Numbered from the stretch's first letter, positions 22,901 through 34,335 are shown. The stretch: DNA of 64,000 nt from Theristus sp. LFF4_11 (GCA_030248135.1 JASANC010001728.1:62001-126000); one strand, 5' to 3'. Notes: generated by a model not told the origin, from the letters alone. Numbers and translations: made by a program.

Positions 22901-24833
22901 TTTAAAGGGCAATCGATTTTTTTTATTTTTTGCATACTTGTAGCATTTTTCAAGGGCTTTCAGAATCACTTAGCAACCCTACTCCGCATCCGCTTTAAAA
23001 GTGCCTAAACAGGGCAAAAACCACATACTCTTTTAGTTTTTCTTAAATTTAAAACATAAAACAACATTTTTTGTATAACATTGTTAACATGAAAAATGTG
23101 CGCAAGCAATAGCGAAATCGATTGGTTTTTGAATTTTGTTAATAGCTTAACGCAGAGGCAAGTTAGAACCATTTTTCAAAAGATCCCCCAAAAAAACGGT
23201 TTTTTCGTTTTTTAAAGCATAAAACCGGGTCAAATTAAAAAAATAAATATGATTTTCGAACTCAGCGCATCGAGACGGTTCGATTGGTGCTAATTTCGTC
23301 AAAATTTGAGAACTTTTTAAAAACTGTGCCCAAGGGGGGTCGGTGGTATTCTGAAAAAGCCGATCTTAAAAGATGGAAAACAGTTTTTCATCACGTTTGA
23401 ACGAAAATGACAATTTTTGAGCATTTTCGCTTGTTGCGCATCGAATCGAAGAAGGGAAAAGGTGAAAACATCGAAATCGGAGCCCCACTTTTTCTTTTTT
23501 CCTTCATCCCGTTTTCTTGGTGTTTGAACCATGTTGCTTTGATCACGAATTATCAAACAATTTACACACAGTTTCAAAGACGTCCACTCCCCCATTTTGA
23601 CAGGTTGGCGCGTACGACGGTGAAACGTACTCGAATTCACTTGCCTTGGAACGTTACTACAACTGGACGGGTGTGCTGATCGAGGGTCTTCCATCAGAGT
23701 TCGCAAAATTACGGGCAAAGAATCGAAACGCCTACCTGCTGGAAGCGTGCCTCAGCAATGTCACCAATCCAACCACCTTGTGAGAACGGTTGAATGAGAA
23801 CGTTTTTTCTTTGTTTCAAATATTGCTTATGCTGATTGGTTAGATCAATGGTTTTATGTTCATCATACAATGGCAAACACCAAAAGACACGATAGTCGCT
23901 TTGGTAAATTCTATTGTGTGATAGTTCAACATTCTAGCGTATTACCTCTATAACCCAACAACGAGGGGTAAAGGGTGGGGGAATATGATGTAAGGGGGGT
24001 TGTGAGAAGTATTGGTGAAACGTTTGGATGCTTTTGGGCGACCGAAAAAAGGTCCTATAAAACAAATTTACCACACTCAACGCATGATGTTATTTTTGTC
24101 TGGCCAACAATGAAATCTGTGATTAAAAAAGAAGTCAAACTTTAATTTCACATGAAAAAGGCTGGGCGATTATGTTATCGAACCGAACCAAAGTAACGTG
24201 ACCTCGAAAAAAAGCCTAGCATTTTTAAAATCAATTGTTAGCGCGTTGCAGATTCATGAAACCATCCGGCTGGGACACACGGGTGAACGCAAACGGGACT
24301 GCAGCGCACGCTGTCACCTGCGTCCCGATCAGTGCCGTCCTCGAGGCGTTGGGCTGGTTCGAATTCGATCTAATCACTCTCGACGTCGAAGGACACGAAT
24401 CGAAGGTAAATGCATGAAAACTACGCTTGTTGGGACCGGTCAGATAAAGCCTGAATAATTTTTCTGCGAACATCAACGTGGCTTTTTAATAACAACTAAA
24501 CCCCGTTGACTGTTATCTGAACGCAATTTAGAAGCCAAGCTACATGTAGTAGCCTTGTGTATTCTCAGTATATTGTGGAGCGTGTGTTATGATATTTCGA
24601 GGATCATTTTTGTGTGCGTCATATAGAAAAGCTCATCATAGGTGTTGGCGTCGTTTGACTGGACGAAAACAAAAGTGCAACGCTTTCAAATCGAATGCAA
24701 CCCATGCATGAACCGACTGAAACTGAAACACATCATGCGATGGCGCGCGGAAATGGCAGCGTATGGATACAAACACGTCGACACAATCGGATACAACGGA
24801 CTGGATTTGATATTTGCGCCGATAAACAGTTGA
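19927..24833 (+). CDS. FkbM-type methyltransferase with N-terminal membrane anchor
   Basis: Five plus-strand exons (19927-20172, 20410-20592, 23604-23779, 24252-24405, 24642-24833) join in frame to 316 residues. Residues about 18-37 (ISRPALFVVGIVGFVVLIGM) form a single membrane segment after a short cytoplasmic start, giving type II topology. The Methyltransf_21 (FkbM) signature is clear: GRYLEVGAYDGETYSN at about 139-154 (SAM glycine loop, split by intron 2), LERYYNWTGVLIEG (acidic end of strand 2), ANGTAAHAVTCVPISAVLEA and LITLDVEGHESK at about 242-253 (the D-V-E-G-E active-site strand). The final exon ends YGYKHVDTIGYNGLDLIFAP. All junctions are GT-AG. The acceptor substrate is unknown; a Golgi position is inferred from the anchor. 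Intron 2 is 3 kb because of a foldback element. Confidence 0.85.
20710..23343. mobile_element. 2.6-kb foldback element in FkbM intron 2
   Basis: Two inverted arms of about 1.2 kb (20710 to about 21945, and about 22127-23343) around a spacer of about 180 bp. The arms start near CCGACCC and GGCACAGTTTTT and remain highly similar throughout. For example AAGCGGATGCGGAGTAGGGT at 21067 returns inverted near 22988. Each arm has an inner set of about four tandem units of roughly 180 bp containing AACTTTCATTTGGATACCGT or close variants. No open frame of note. Confidence 0.88.
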
Positions 24834-26289
24834 TATATACACAAGTTCGGAAAAATGCCCGAAGGGCATGAAAAAACCCAAATATTATGTCATAATGACA
24901 CAGATAGAAAAGTGTGACACAAGGATTTTCACAAGATCAAACATTTTATGAAACGTGTGTGAACTGGAAAGTCACTAACTGAAATAATATTTTTTTTCGC
25001 CAATATCTTTTTTCTCATTCTCAAGGAAGGCACCATCTCTGTACGAATTTTATCTCACTTCATTTGATGCTGCAAAAAAATAATTTGCTGCTGTGAACAT
25101 GCTCTTTTTGATTGCGAATACTGTATCAAATGATTTGCGGGCTGAACCCTTTTACGGTGAGTGCGGTCACAACCGGAACCCAGTGCCTTGAAATGACACA
25201 AATATATTATTTCAGTTTGTAACTTTCCAGTTCACACACGTTTCATAAAGTGTTTGATCTTGTGAAAATCCTTGTGTCACATTTCGGCTCTACTTGTCGT
25301 AATTTGGCCTGCGACAAATGTGCTTTCAGGAAAAGCCCCACAGAAAGCTGTTTACCGAGTGCTGCTGATGTTTCACGTAATCTATAATTACGAAAAAGAA
25401 ACAGAAACGTTCGAGTATTGGCCTAGTAGTCAATTTGACAGAAGGCTCTACAAAACATGTGTAGTGCGGATATCTCATATCACTATGATTATTTGACCGG
25501 AACACGCGGTGCCCCGTCCGGAGGCGTGTGTTCCCACGAGAGCGAGATCGTGTTGTTGAATGCGCTTGCAACTTGCAGTGGTCGCTTTTATGGGCAGACG
25601 GTTGCCTGTACAAGTGGGCTGCACCAGTGTACGAGCGAGCCTTCGCGTGTTGGAATGTGTGGAGAGAAAAAAACACTATTTTCGCGGGAAAAAATATTTT
25701 TTCGGAAAACGCCCGAAAAAGCGGGCGGTGCAAAAATTTACTGAAAGTCTCTGAAAACGGTTAGTTAAGTTGAATTCGGTCAAGGGCAAGTCGTTCCCGT
25801 TAGATTTTTTTGGTTGAATGAAATTGTTCAAACTTGATTGTTTGACATATTCATTTTTCAAAGTCGCTAAAGTTTGACACAAAGAGGCCCGTTTATCTTT
25901 TAATTTACAGAACTGGCCGGAATCGATACCCGTTTATTTGCGCAATCCCATTTGTTTTTATAGTAAGCCCACTTTTGCACAAAATGTTTACTTAAACAAT
26001 ATGATTTCACTTTCTGCTGTTTCAATTTTGCAAATTCGTGTTCACCGCTTTTAGTTTATCGTTTATTTGGTATAAACTTTGTGATGCAACTTCGGATGTT
26101 GCACTCTCGATTTCTCGTTTCTCAATTGTTGTAAACTTGTAAATTCTTTCAATACTGTCAACTTTGTAGCAGTAGTGTCAAATAGGTGAAGATGAATGAC
26201 GCAATCTGCAAAAGCAATATTTTTTGTCAGACTATCAGAAAAGATATGTTAGGGAGCAGAAATTGCTGGTTAATGACGCACAGCAACAT
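24834..26289. other. Intergenic, one cysteine-rich open frame
   Basis: Mostly AT-rich. Positions 24893-24965 and 25190-25262 are related inverted segments (CAAGGATTTTCACAAGATCA and complement), suggesting an old insertion of about 370 bp. The GC-rich stretch 25490-25670 is open in several frames, one reading GAPSGGVCSHESEIVLLNAL; no family or splice partners found. Confidence 0.35.
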
Positions 26290-26366
26290 CACGTACGTCA
26301 CGCCACGTCACGTCATGTCACGTCACGTCACGTCACGTCACGTCACGTCACGTCACGTCACGTTAT
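26290..26366. repeat. ACGTC pentamer repeat, short array
   Basis: About 14 copies of (ACGTC) with single-base variants, of the same kind as the larger array 600 bp downstream. Confidence 0.9.
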
Positions 26367-26922
26367 GACGTTTGCTCATGTTATGACGTCTTCCGACTAC
26401 TACTGACAACAAGCGATTACATTTGATAACTTAATTTGATCACAAACCGTCAAAAAGATCGGCTTGGTGATGACAATTTGCCCGAAAAGTTTGATGCCAT
26501 ACGTAACGTTTGAGAGTTTGTTACAGTAGCGGCTGGCCTTATTTTGAATCTGAAAGTTAAGGATATGTATGATCAGTCGGAACCAATGAGACAAAACTGA
26601 TGGCGTCATCTTTGTCAAATATGTTTGATTCTGATTTTGTGTCTCTAATGTCCATTCCCGCATTATCCTTTGATACTTGCCTGCTCACTGCAAATCCAGA
26701 TTGCTTGCTCATTGTACAGTATGTCTTGCGTACGGTGTATCTGAAAAAATATAGACTGTTGATCGACCTGCATAGCTATCCGGCATACAAAGGTGAAGTG
26801 GAACGTTGGGAAAGCCGCAAGTCGGACCATGACAATTGTTATCGTGAAGCTATGACATGATATTACATACAAAGTCATGTCGCGCCACATGTCACATCCC
26901 GTCATGTCAAGCTATCTAGATA

Positions 26923-27520
26923 CATCACGTCACGTCACGTAACGTAACGTCACGTCACATCACGTCCGTCACGTCACGTGACGTCACGCCACCGTCACGT
27001 CACGTCACGGTGACGTCAGTCAGCTTCGTCACCGTCACGTTACGTCACGGCACGTCACCGTCACGTCACGTCACGTCACCGTCACCGTCACGTCACGTCA
27101 CGTCACGTCACGTCACGTTACGTCACCGTCACGTCACCGCCACGTCACGTCACGTCAGTCCCGTAACGTCCCGTCACGTAACCGTCACGTCACCGTCACG
27201 TCACGTCACGTCAAATTACGTCACCGTCACGTCACCGCCACATGACGTTACGTCAGTCCCGTAACGTCCCGTCCCGTCACGTCACGTCACGTCACGTTAC
27301 GTCACCGTCACGTCACCGCCACGTCACGTCACGTCAGTCCCGTAACGTCCCGTCACGTAACCGTCACGTCACCGTCACGTCACGTCACGTCAAATTACGT
27401 CACCGTCACGTCACCGCCACGTGACGTTACGTCAGTCACGTCGCGTCACGTTACGTCACGTCGCGTCACGTCGCGTCACGTTACGTAACGCAACGTAAAC
27501 GTACGTCACGTCACGTGTCC
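26923..27520. repeat. ACGTC/ACCGTC pentamer-hexamer array
   Basis: About 600 bp built of CGTCA steps interspersed with CACCGTCACGTCACC, plus higher-order duplications: the block from about 27120 returns near 27297 and again in part near 27420, a period of roughly 175 bp. It lies downstream of the recognised exons of the four-transmembrane gene. Confidence 0.93.
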
Positions 27521-27640
27521 CGAAATTTACGTGTGATAACACCGTGTCGCGCAAGTATGGGCAGGCAGTGAGTCAGTGCAGCACTAGCAGCACCGTAGCC
27601 CATGAAGCAAACATGTAATGTTGATCGGCGTCTTATGTAC

Positions 27641-28293
27641 CTCATCGGACAGTCCAGCAGCAATCCAGGCGGTCGCGACCAAATTCGAAATGCCGACTGT
27701 GCAGTACACAACTGCCCATAGGCGCATCCTACTTTCATTGAGTCCGATGCTCGCTTCCGTACGTAACACCGAGTATATCACAAGCGTTATAATCAGACTG
27801 AACAACGTGACCACCAGTGTAACCAAAGTGCCAAACAACTTGTCCAGGCGGACGACGATCAAACACAACAATCCGTGCTAAAAGAATACAGTTTTCCATA
27901 AAGCTCAACTGGCGTATTTCACTATTTTTTGTCTGTCTTGTGGCCTGGTGGTACTGGTAAGTGCGTTCGAACCGAATGATCAAGCCACATTTCAAAACTA
28001 ACTGTCAACATTGTCAACAAAACTCAGTTTTTCTTTTTCACTCAATATGGTCTATGTTCCACATACCGTATTACCCCCAATAAACCCCCATGGGGGATTA
28101 ATACGTCAGCGACTTTTAGGGGTGGGGGTTTATTGGTGGGGGGGATTATTGGTGGGGGGGTTTATTTTATAAAAAATTGTGAGGGGGGGGGGTGGGTGAA
28201 AAAAAAAAAAAATGGGGGGGAGAGGGGAGAATCTGTGGTAGTTTTTGTGTGTATAGGGGGGGGGTTGTTGTGGCGGGGGGTGGGGGGGGGGGT

Positions 28294-28340
<47 letters not shown>

Positions 28341-31300
28341 GGTGGGGGGGGGTGGGGGGGGGGGTTGGGGGTGGGTTTGGGAAGGTGGGGGGTGTTGTTG
28401 GGGACGGAGTTTGGGTGTGGGTTGGGGTGGGGGGGGTGGTGGTTTGGGGGGGGGGGGGGGTTGGGGGGAGGGGTGAGGGGGGGGGGGAGTTTGGGGGGGG
28501 GATTTTAATAAAATAAAAAAAACAACTTTAAGTTAGAGAGTGTAAAAAAATTGGGGGGGGGGAGTGGGGCGAGGGGGGGGGGGGGAAATCATGCGGATGC
28601 GCGAGCGAGCGCCAGCGAGCGGATAGCGCATCACGCATAATATGAGCCGTTTTCCCCTCGCGCGCGTTTTTCAAATTTGCTCGCTTCCTCCAGCGAGCAT
28701 AGTATAAGCCACAAACTTGGTTCTGTGCACACGAAACGAACACCCAAAGTTGTGCTTGGAGCCGCGAAAAAATTTTTATCGGACAACTTTTCATACGCTG
28801 TAGACACGAAAAACCTATTCTGAAAACAGTGTTACTTATTTCTCTTTGTATTTTTTTTTTCAGTAGTGTAATCATATGTGTTCGCCCTTTCAATTTTTAC
28901 CTGCGACACTTTCACAGTTGCACAAAAATGGTTCCTGGGGTAATTTCATCCGGAGATTTTGAAAATTGGGTTAATTTTTTGCCCCGACCCTTATTTGGGG
29001 CAAAATTTGGGCATTTTTTTAAATTTTGAAGGATTTTACGGTGTTACAAGTGTTCGCCCTTTCAATTTTTGTCTGAAGTTGTTCCATGACCGAACAAAAA
29101 AATTTCCTGGGGTAATTCCATCCGGAGATTTTGAAAATTGAGTTAATTTTTGCCTCCGACCCTTATTTGGGGCAAAATTTGGGCATTTTTAAGTTTTGAA
29201 GGATTTTACGCCGTTACAAGTGTTCGCCCTTTCAATTTTTACCTGCGGCATTATCACAGGTGAACAAAAAAGTTTCCTGGGGTAATTCCATCCGGAGATT
29301 TTAGAAATTGGGTTAATTTTTTGCCCCGACCTTGTTTTTGAGTAAAAATTGGGCATTTTTAAAAACTCGCACGGTTTTCACCTGGTTTTAAGTGTTCGCC
29401 CTTTCAATTTTTGTCTGAAGTTGTTCCATAACCGAACAAAAAAGTTTCCTGAGGTAATTTCATCTGTAGATTTTGAAAATTTAGTTATTTTTTTGCTCCA
29501 ACCTTTATTTGTGTAAAAAATTGGGCATTTTTAAAGGTTCGTAGGTTTTGACCTGGTTACATGTGTTCGCGCTTTCAATTTTTACCTGCGGCATTTTCAC
29601 AGTCGAACAAAAATGTTTCCTGGGGTAATTCCATCCGGAGAATTTGTAAATTAATTTAATTTTTTGCCCCGTGTGAGCATCTCTAGATACTGAATCGTGA
29701 CGATTTCGGCCGAGTCGGTCGTGGAAATTGGGTGAAATCGGTCCAGAAACAAAAAACAAGAAAAGGGTTTTTTCAAGGGTAATTCAATGCGCTGATCACG
29801 GATTTTGGGTTAGTTTTCTTACGTGAGCAACTCTAGATGCTGAATCGTGACGATTTCGGGCGAATCGGCCGTGGAAATTGGCGAAATCGGTCCAGAAACA
29901 AAAAACAAGAAAAGGGTTTTTTCAAGGGTAATTCAATGCGCTGATCACGGATTTTGGGTTAGTTTTCTTACGTGAGCAACTCTAGATGCTGAATCGTGAC
30001 GATTTCGGGCGAATCGGCCGTGGAAATTGGCGAAATCGGTCCAGAAACGAAAAACAAGAAAAGGGTGTTTTCCAGGGTAATTCAATGCGCTGATCACGGA
30101 TTTTGGGTTAGTTTTCTTACGTGAGCAACTCTAGATGCTGAATCGTGACGATTTCGGGCGAATCGGCCGTGGAAATTGGCGAAATCGGTCCAGAAACGAA
30201 AAACAAGAAAAGGGTGTTTTCCAGGGTAATTCAATGCGCTGATCACGGATTTTGGGCTAGTTTTTTTACGTGAGCAACTCTAGATGCTGAATCGTGACGA
30301 TTTCGGGCGAATCGGCCGTGGAAATTGGCGAAATTGGTCCAGAAACGAAAAACAAGAAAAGGGTGTTTTCCAGGGTAATTCAATGCGCTGATCACGGATT
30401 TTGGGTTAGTTTTCTTACGTGAGCAACTCTAGATGTTGAATCGTGATGATTTCGGGCGAATCGGCCGTGGAAATTGGCGAAATCGGTCCAGAAACAAAAA
30501 CAAGAAAAGGGTTTTTTCAAGGGTAATTCAATGCGCTGATCACAGATTTTGGGTTAGTTTTCTTACGTGAGCAACTCTAGATGCTGAATCGTGACGATTT
30601 CGGGCGAATCGGCCGTGGAAATTGGCGAAATCGGTCCAGAAACGAAAAACAAGAAAAGGGTGTTTTCCAGGGTAATTCAATGCGCTGATCACGGATTTTT
30701 GGTTAGTTTTTTATGAGAGCAACTCTAGATACTGAATCGTGACGATTAGGGGCGAATCGGCCGTGGAAATTGGCGAAATCGGTCCAGAAACGAAAAACAA
30801 GAAAAAGGTGTTTTCCATGGTAGTTCAATGCGTTGATCACGGATTTTTGGTTAGTTTTTTTATGTGAGCAACTCTAGATACTAAATCATGACGATTTCGG
30901 GCGAATCGGCCGTGGAAATTGGCGTAAACGGTCCAGAAACGAAAAACAAGAAAAGGGTGTTTTCCAGGGTAATTCAATGCGCTGATCACGGATTTTGAGT
31001 TAGTTTTCTTACATGAGCAACTCTAGATGCTGAATCGTGACGATTTCGGGCGAATCGGCCGTGGAAATTGGCGAAATCGGTCCAGAAACGAAAAACAAGA
31101 AAAGGGTGTTTTCCAGGGTAATTCAATGCGCTGATCACGAATTTTGGGCTAGTTTTTTACGTGAGCAACTCTAGATGCTGAATCGTGACGATTTCGGGCG
31201 AATCGGCCGTGGAAATTGGCGAAATTAGTCCAGAAACGAAAAACAAGAAAAGGGTGTTTTCCAGGGTAATTCAATGCGCTGATCACGGATTTTTTGTTCG

Positions 31301-34300
31301 TTTTCTTGTGTGAGCAACTGTAGATACCGAATCGTGACGATTTCGAGCGAATCGCCCGTGGAATTTAGCGAAATTGGTCCAGAAATGAAAAACAAGAAAA
31401 CGGTGTTTTCCATGGTAATTCATTGCGCCGATCACGGCTTTTGGGTCAGTTTTCTTATGTGAGCAATTCTAGGTACTGAATCGTGACGATTTTGGGCGAA
31501 TCGGCCGTAGAAATAGCATAGGCAAAATCGGCCTAAAAACGAAAAAATGAAAAACCTGAGTTGTCCGGGGTTTAGAAGAATGTGTGACCAACGTATTGTG
31601 ATTTTGGTCCGACCTTCTGGGCTTATGTAAAAGTCAGAATATTATTTAAAAATGCGGGAGACGCATATAAAAGGAGGAATATGGCCTTGTGTAAGCAGTG
31701 AAAGACTTCGCTCGACAACGCTTTTCAAGTCTCTGATGTGGTACACACGGATACAAGTACATAAGAGTCATATTTTTGCGCCGTTTATTCTTTATTTCGG
31801 TTACACATGGCAACCCTCGTACATTGTAGACAAATAAAACTTTCACATTTGCTTTTTTTCTAGCATTTAGCGACCCCTAAAACCACTAAAATAACGATCA
31901 GACTTCAGATCGCTGACACTGGTTCGCGTGTATCGCAGAGGCATTGGGGAACGCAAGGTCTCCTTCTGTGGCAAAGGCAATGACTCACCGGTTTATCCTG
32001 TCAGTTTGGTAAAAAAAGGTGAAAATCAACGGAAGACAACACTTTTTGCACTGGTGCTGCTGTGTGCACACTACAGCGGTGCGTACGTTAGCAACAACGA
32101 TAAAGCTACATGCAGCAATGTTTTTGCACAGAATTTACAGAATTTCGCACATGATGTTGTGATTTTAGACTAAACTAAAGAGGACAATTGAAAAATTACT
32201 TCAGAGTTTTTACGCTTTTCAGCAAGCTTTTAAACAACAAACGCGGCGCAAAAATATAACTCTTGTGTACTTGTATCCGTGTGTACCACATCAGAGACTT
32301 GAAAAGCGTTGTCGAGCGAAGTCTTTCACTGCTTACACAAGGCCATATTCCTCCTTTTATATGCGTCTCCCGCATTTTTAAATAATGTCCGGCAGCGGCT
32401 GGATTGCATTTAACGCGAAACTGGCGAGTCACTGCAGAAAAACTTTCAGATTGCTCCCACCAGATAGCACACTAGACCCGTTGTTCTGTTGTCCACTTAA
32501 CCATGACGAAACTGCAGAAAACTGAAACTGAAACACTGTTTTTATTCAAACCGCAGAAAAACTTTTCAAAATAAACAAATTAACAGACAGAGCAACACAC
32601 AAAACAAAAAGTCAACTGAACAATTCTTTCTGTCGCAGTCGCATTACTGCTGACTCGAGTCCGTTGTGAAACATCAAAATTTCGCTCGAGCTGCTCAAAT
32701 GCAATTCAAGTGTGAGACCTTTCCACTCTGAGTGCATGATTTGAACTATGAATACCCCGGGTATCCAAAAAGACCCATTTGTCACTTTCGCAACAGTTTC
32801 AAAATTGAATCACGCATCTTGATACCGTATTACCCCCATTAAACCCCCCCCCCATTAATCCCCCCCCCCACCAATAAACCCCCACCCCCCCCCCCGACCA
32901 GTTTCCGAATAATCCCCTTCTCCCCACAAATAATCCCCCATGGGGGTTAATTGGAAACCTGTTTGAAACACATACCCAGCGAATTCAGTGGCTGAATGCA
33001 GTGACATTGGTGAAATTGTGCTACCAAAGGCCCCAAAGGGATGAGTTAATGGTAACTTCATTACAAAAGGCTGTTACAAAAGGAAATCTCTGCGAAAAGT
33101 AGAAGTTTCTGCGACTTTCTTGTCTGCCATGCAAGGTAATTTTGCCATTTTTTAACAAACCCCCACCCCTAGAATTTGTTTGTAAATAAACCCCGCCCCC
33201 CAACCAATAATCCCCCCCCCCCCCCCCCCAATAACCCCCCCCCTAAAAGTCGCTGACGTATTAATCCCCATGGGGGTTTATTGGGGGTAATACGGTACTA
33301 ACTTTTTCTTGCACTCATTTCAGTCAATTTGTTGATTTTTCGAGCTTTTTAGAAAATCTGCCACAGTGAGTGCTAGGAATTATATATCGGAAAAAAAATT
33401 TTGTCGGTAAAATGGCATCACATGGTATATCAGTGCTGAAAATTTCAGCTCATAATATTAAAATACCGGCCAGTGACAGCAGTTTGAAAATGGAACATTT
33501 TTTTGGCCCACCCTATACACACAGGGTCGAAGTCTACCAATGACCAATCTATTGCGCAAACGGAAAATAATTCACACCGAATGGTATAATTCTCTTTCCC
33601 AAAAAAAACCCTCAGAAAAACACCTTGCGACTGTTGCGGAATGGTGAGCGCCTTCAAGATATCGGCGTTTGTGTTGAAGAACGTCGCCACTTTGCCACCG
33701 ATCGCAAACCACTGGCAGAGTTGGATGGCGGAAAACGCGGAATGCGTGTGGTACGCAAATGTTGCAAGCACAAAAACACTGGGCTCAGTTGTACAAAGTT
33801 CCATGTGCATAGTCGGTTTGTTGGTGGTGGTAGCGCATGCCAAAGAGAATGAGGCGACTCCATGGTGATCACGGATTACAAAATTTAGGTCTTATTTTGT
33901 CTTATGTGTTACCATGGTCTTATAAAGATAACAAGTATTTGCGATATAAGATAGAAATGTAAAATACTGTTTTTAGTTTGGTTCAATAGCTTTCTGAAGG
34001 TCATAGGTGAATGACACGTGTAGTGAGCGACTATGCATGGTAGCTTCAGCAAACTGGCCCCTGTTCATGTTGATGTGAAACGTTAGAGCCCCGGTTTCGA
34101 TGGACATTTTTACTAAGAAAATTATTGCGACCGAGTATCCAATAACCGATGCCACCAGTTCAACGATAAAAATTACGAAACGTAACTTATCAACAAAACT
34201 TGGCGCCTGATTTTGATTTCGACTTTTTGTTGTCTTGATTGGACAGTCGAAATAAACGCATAGTATCGTTAGCAATTTTTTGACGGGAGACAATGAGGCC

Positions 34301-34335
34301 TGTAGCCATTGTTTGGTAGAGCTTTGTCCTTTCAT
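27641..34335 (-). CDS. Four-transmembrane protein, family not recognised (3' end not found)
   Basis: Minus strand. Exon A 34335-about 34032 starts MKGQSSTKQWLQASL and holds a first membrane span (LRFVIFIVELVASVIGYSVA). Exon B about 33890-33610 encodes an outer loop (ATTTNKPTMHMELCTTEPSV) and a second span (FVLATFAYHTHSAFSAIQLC). Exon C 27877-27641 has two more spans (FGTLVTLVVTLFSLIITLVI and WAVVYCTVGISNLVATAWIA) and ends at a strong donor GAG|gtacat. These three give about 274 residues in one frame. The A donor (CATA|gtcgct) and B donor (AGG|gttttt) are weak choices. A possible later exon lies at about 26558-26456 (IQNKASRYCNKLSNVTYGIK). The topology resembles claudin/MARVEL-type proteins but no signature was seen. 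Intron B-C is 5.7 kb of nested transposons. Confidence 0.5.
28066..28570. mobile_element. GC-rich MITE end followed by G-run sequence
   Basis: After a TA the sequence CCGTATTACCCCCAATAAAC and ATTAATACGTCAGCGACTTT matches the right end of the complete element at 32825-33295. Beyond about 28140 it degenerates into long G-runs with scattered T, and no second end is recognisable. The G-run part may be partly an assembly or base-calling artefact. Confidence 0.5.
28879..29650. repeat. 172-bp tandem repeat, about 4-5 units
   Basis: Units begin GTGTTCGCCCTTTCAATTTT and contain CCTGGGGTAATTCCATCCGG and GGGCATTTTT. Period is about 170-175 bp. The copy of the element at 16394 has only about two units, inverted (18850-19210). 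Confidence 0.9.
29680..31520. repeat. 150-bp tandem repeat, about 13 units
   Basis: Inverse orientation of the array at 17940-18810. Units contain GAGCAACTCTAGATGCTGAA and CGGGCGAATCGGCCGTGGAA at 149-150-bp spacing. Units in the middle are nearly identical while both edges are more divergent, the pattern expected when arrays grow by unequal exchange. Confidence 0.92.
31640..32390. repeat. Inner inverted-arm element, second copy, without the nested MITE
   Basis: Arms of about 140 bp (AAAAATGCGGGAGACGCATA at 31649 and its complement at about 32381). The core matches that of 16823-17862 in inverse orientation and reads uninterrupted through the site where the other copy has a MITE. Confidence 0.8.
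32397..33525 (-). mobile_element. mariner-type transposon, copy 2 (inverted, truncated)
   Basis: Runs on the minus strand from the terminal repeat (reverse complement TAGGGTGGGCCAAAAAAA, next to TA at 33526) to within the transposase N-terminal coding region, where it breaks off at 32397 after SAVTRQFRVK. It matches 48-715 of the window and contains an inserted 471-bp GC-rich MITE. The transposase here is only a 5' stub and non-functional. Confidence 0.78.
32825..33295. mobile_element. GC-rich MITE nested in mariner copy 2
   Basis: 471 bp with ends CCGTATTACCCCC / GGGGGTAATACGG and TA on both sides (32823-32824, 33296-33297). The intact mariner copy 1 at about 290-300 has the single TA at this position (reverse complement CGCATCTTGATACTAATTTT), so the TA was duplicated on insertion. 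C-runs and G-runs make up much of the ends; the middle (about 32930-33170) is ordinary sequence. Confidence 0.87.
33526..33609. other. Intron edge next to the transposon nest
   Basis: Only 84 bp separate the outer end of mariner copy 2 from the exon B donor of the four-transmembrane gene. Confidence 0.4.

Larger units (their letters stand above)
28590..32391. mobile_element. Second, inverted copy of the satellite-loaded Tc1-like element, ends lost
   Basis: Reverse-complement match to 16815-19505: the subterminal block CGGATGCGCGAGCGAGCGCC at 28595, then 172-bp units (28879-29650), 150-bp units (29680-31520) and the inner inverted-arm element (31640-32390). Both terminal inverted repeats are missing. 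The left break abuts the G-run MITE and the right break abuts a mariner fragment. Confidence 0.8.

Noticed and set aside
26932..27490. Open frame reading SRHVTSPSPSRHVTSRHVTL
   Set aside because: Translation of the ACGTC pentamer array.
26290..27520. CRISPR-like array
   Set aside because: Repeats are contiguous pentamers without unique spacers, and the genome is eukaryotic.
28133..28516. Glycine-rich frames of 94-127 residues
   Set aside because: Created by G-runs in a low-complexity, possibly misassembled tract.
32196..32432. Minus-strand open frame joining a transposase start to other sequence
   Set aside because: It crosses the break between the mariner fragment and the inner inverted-arm element; a chance fusion at a rearrangement point.
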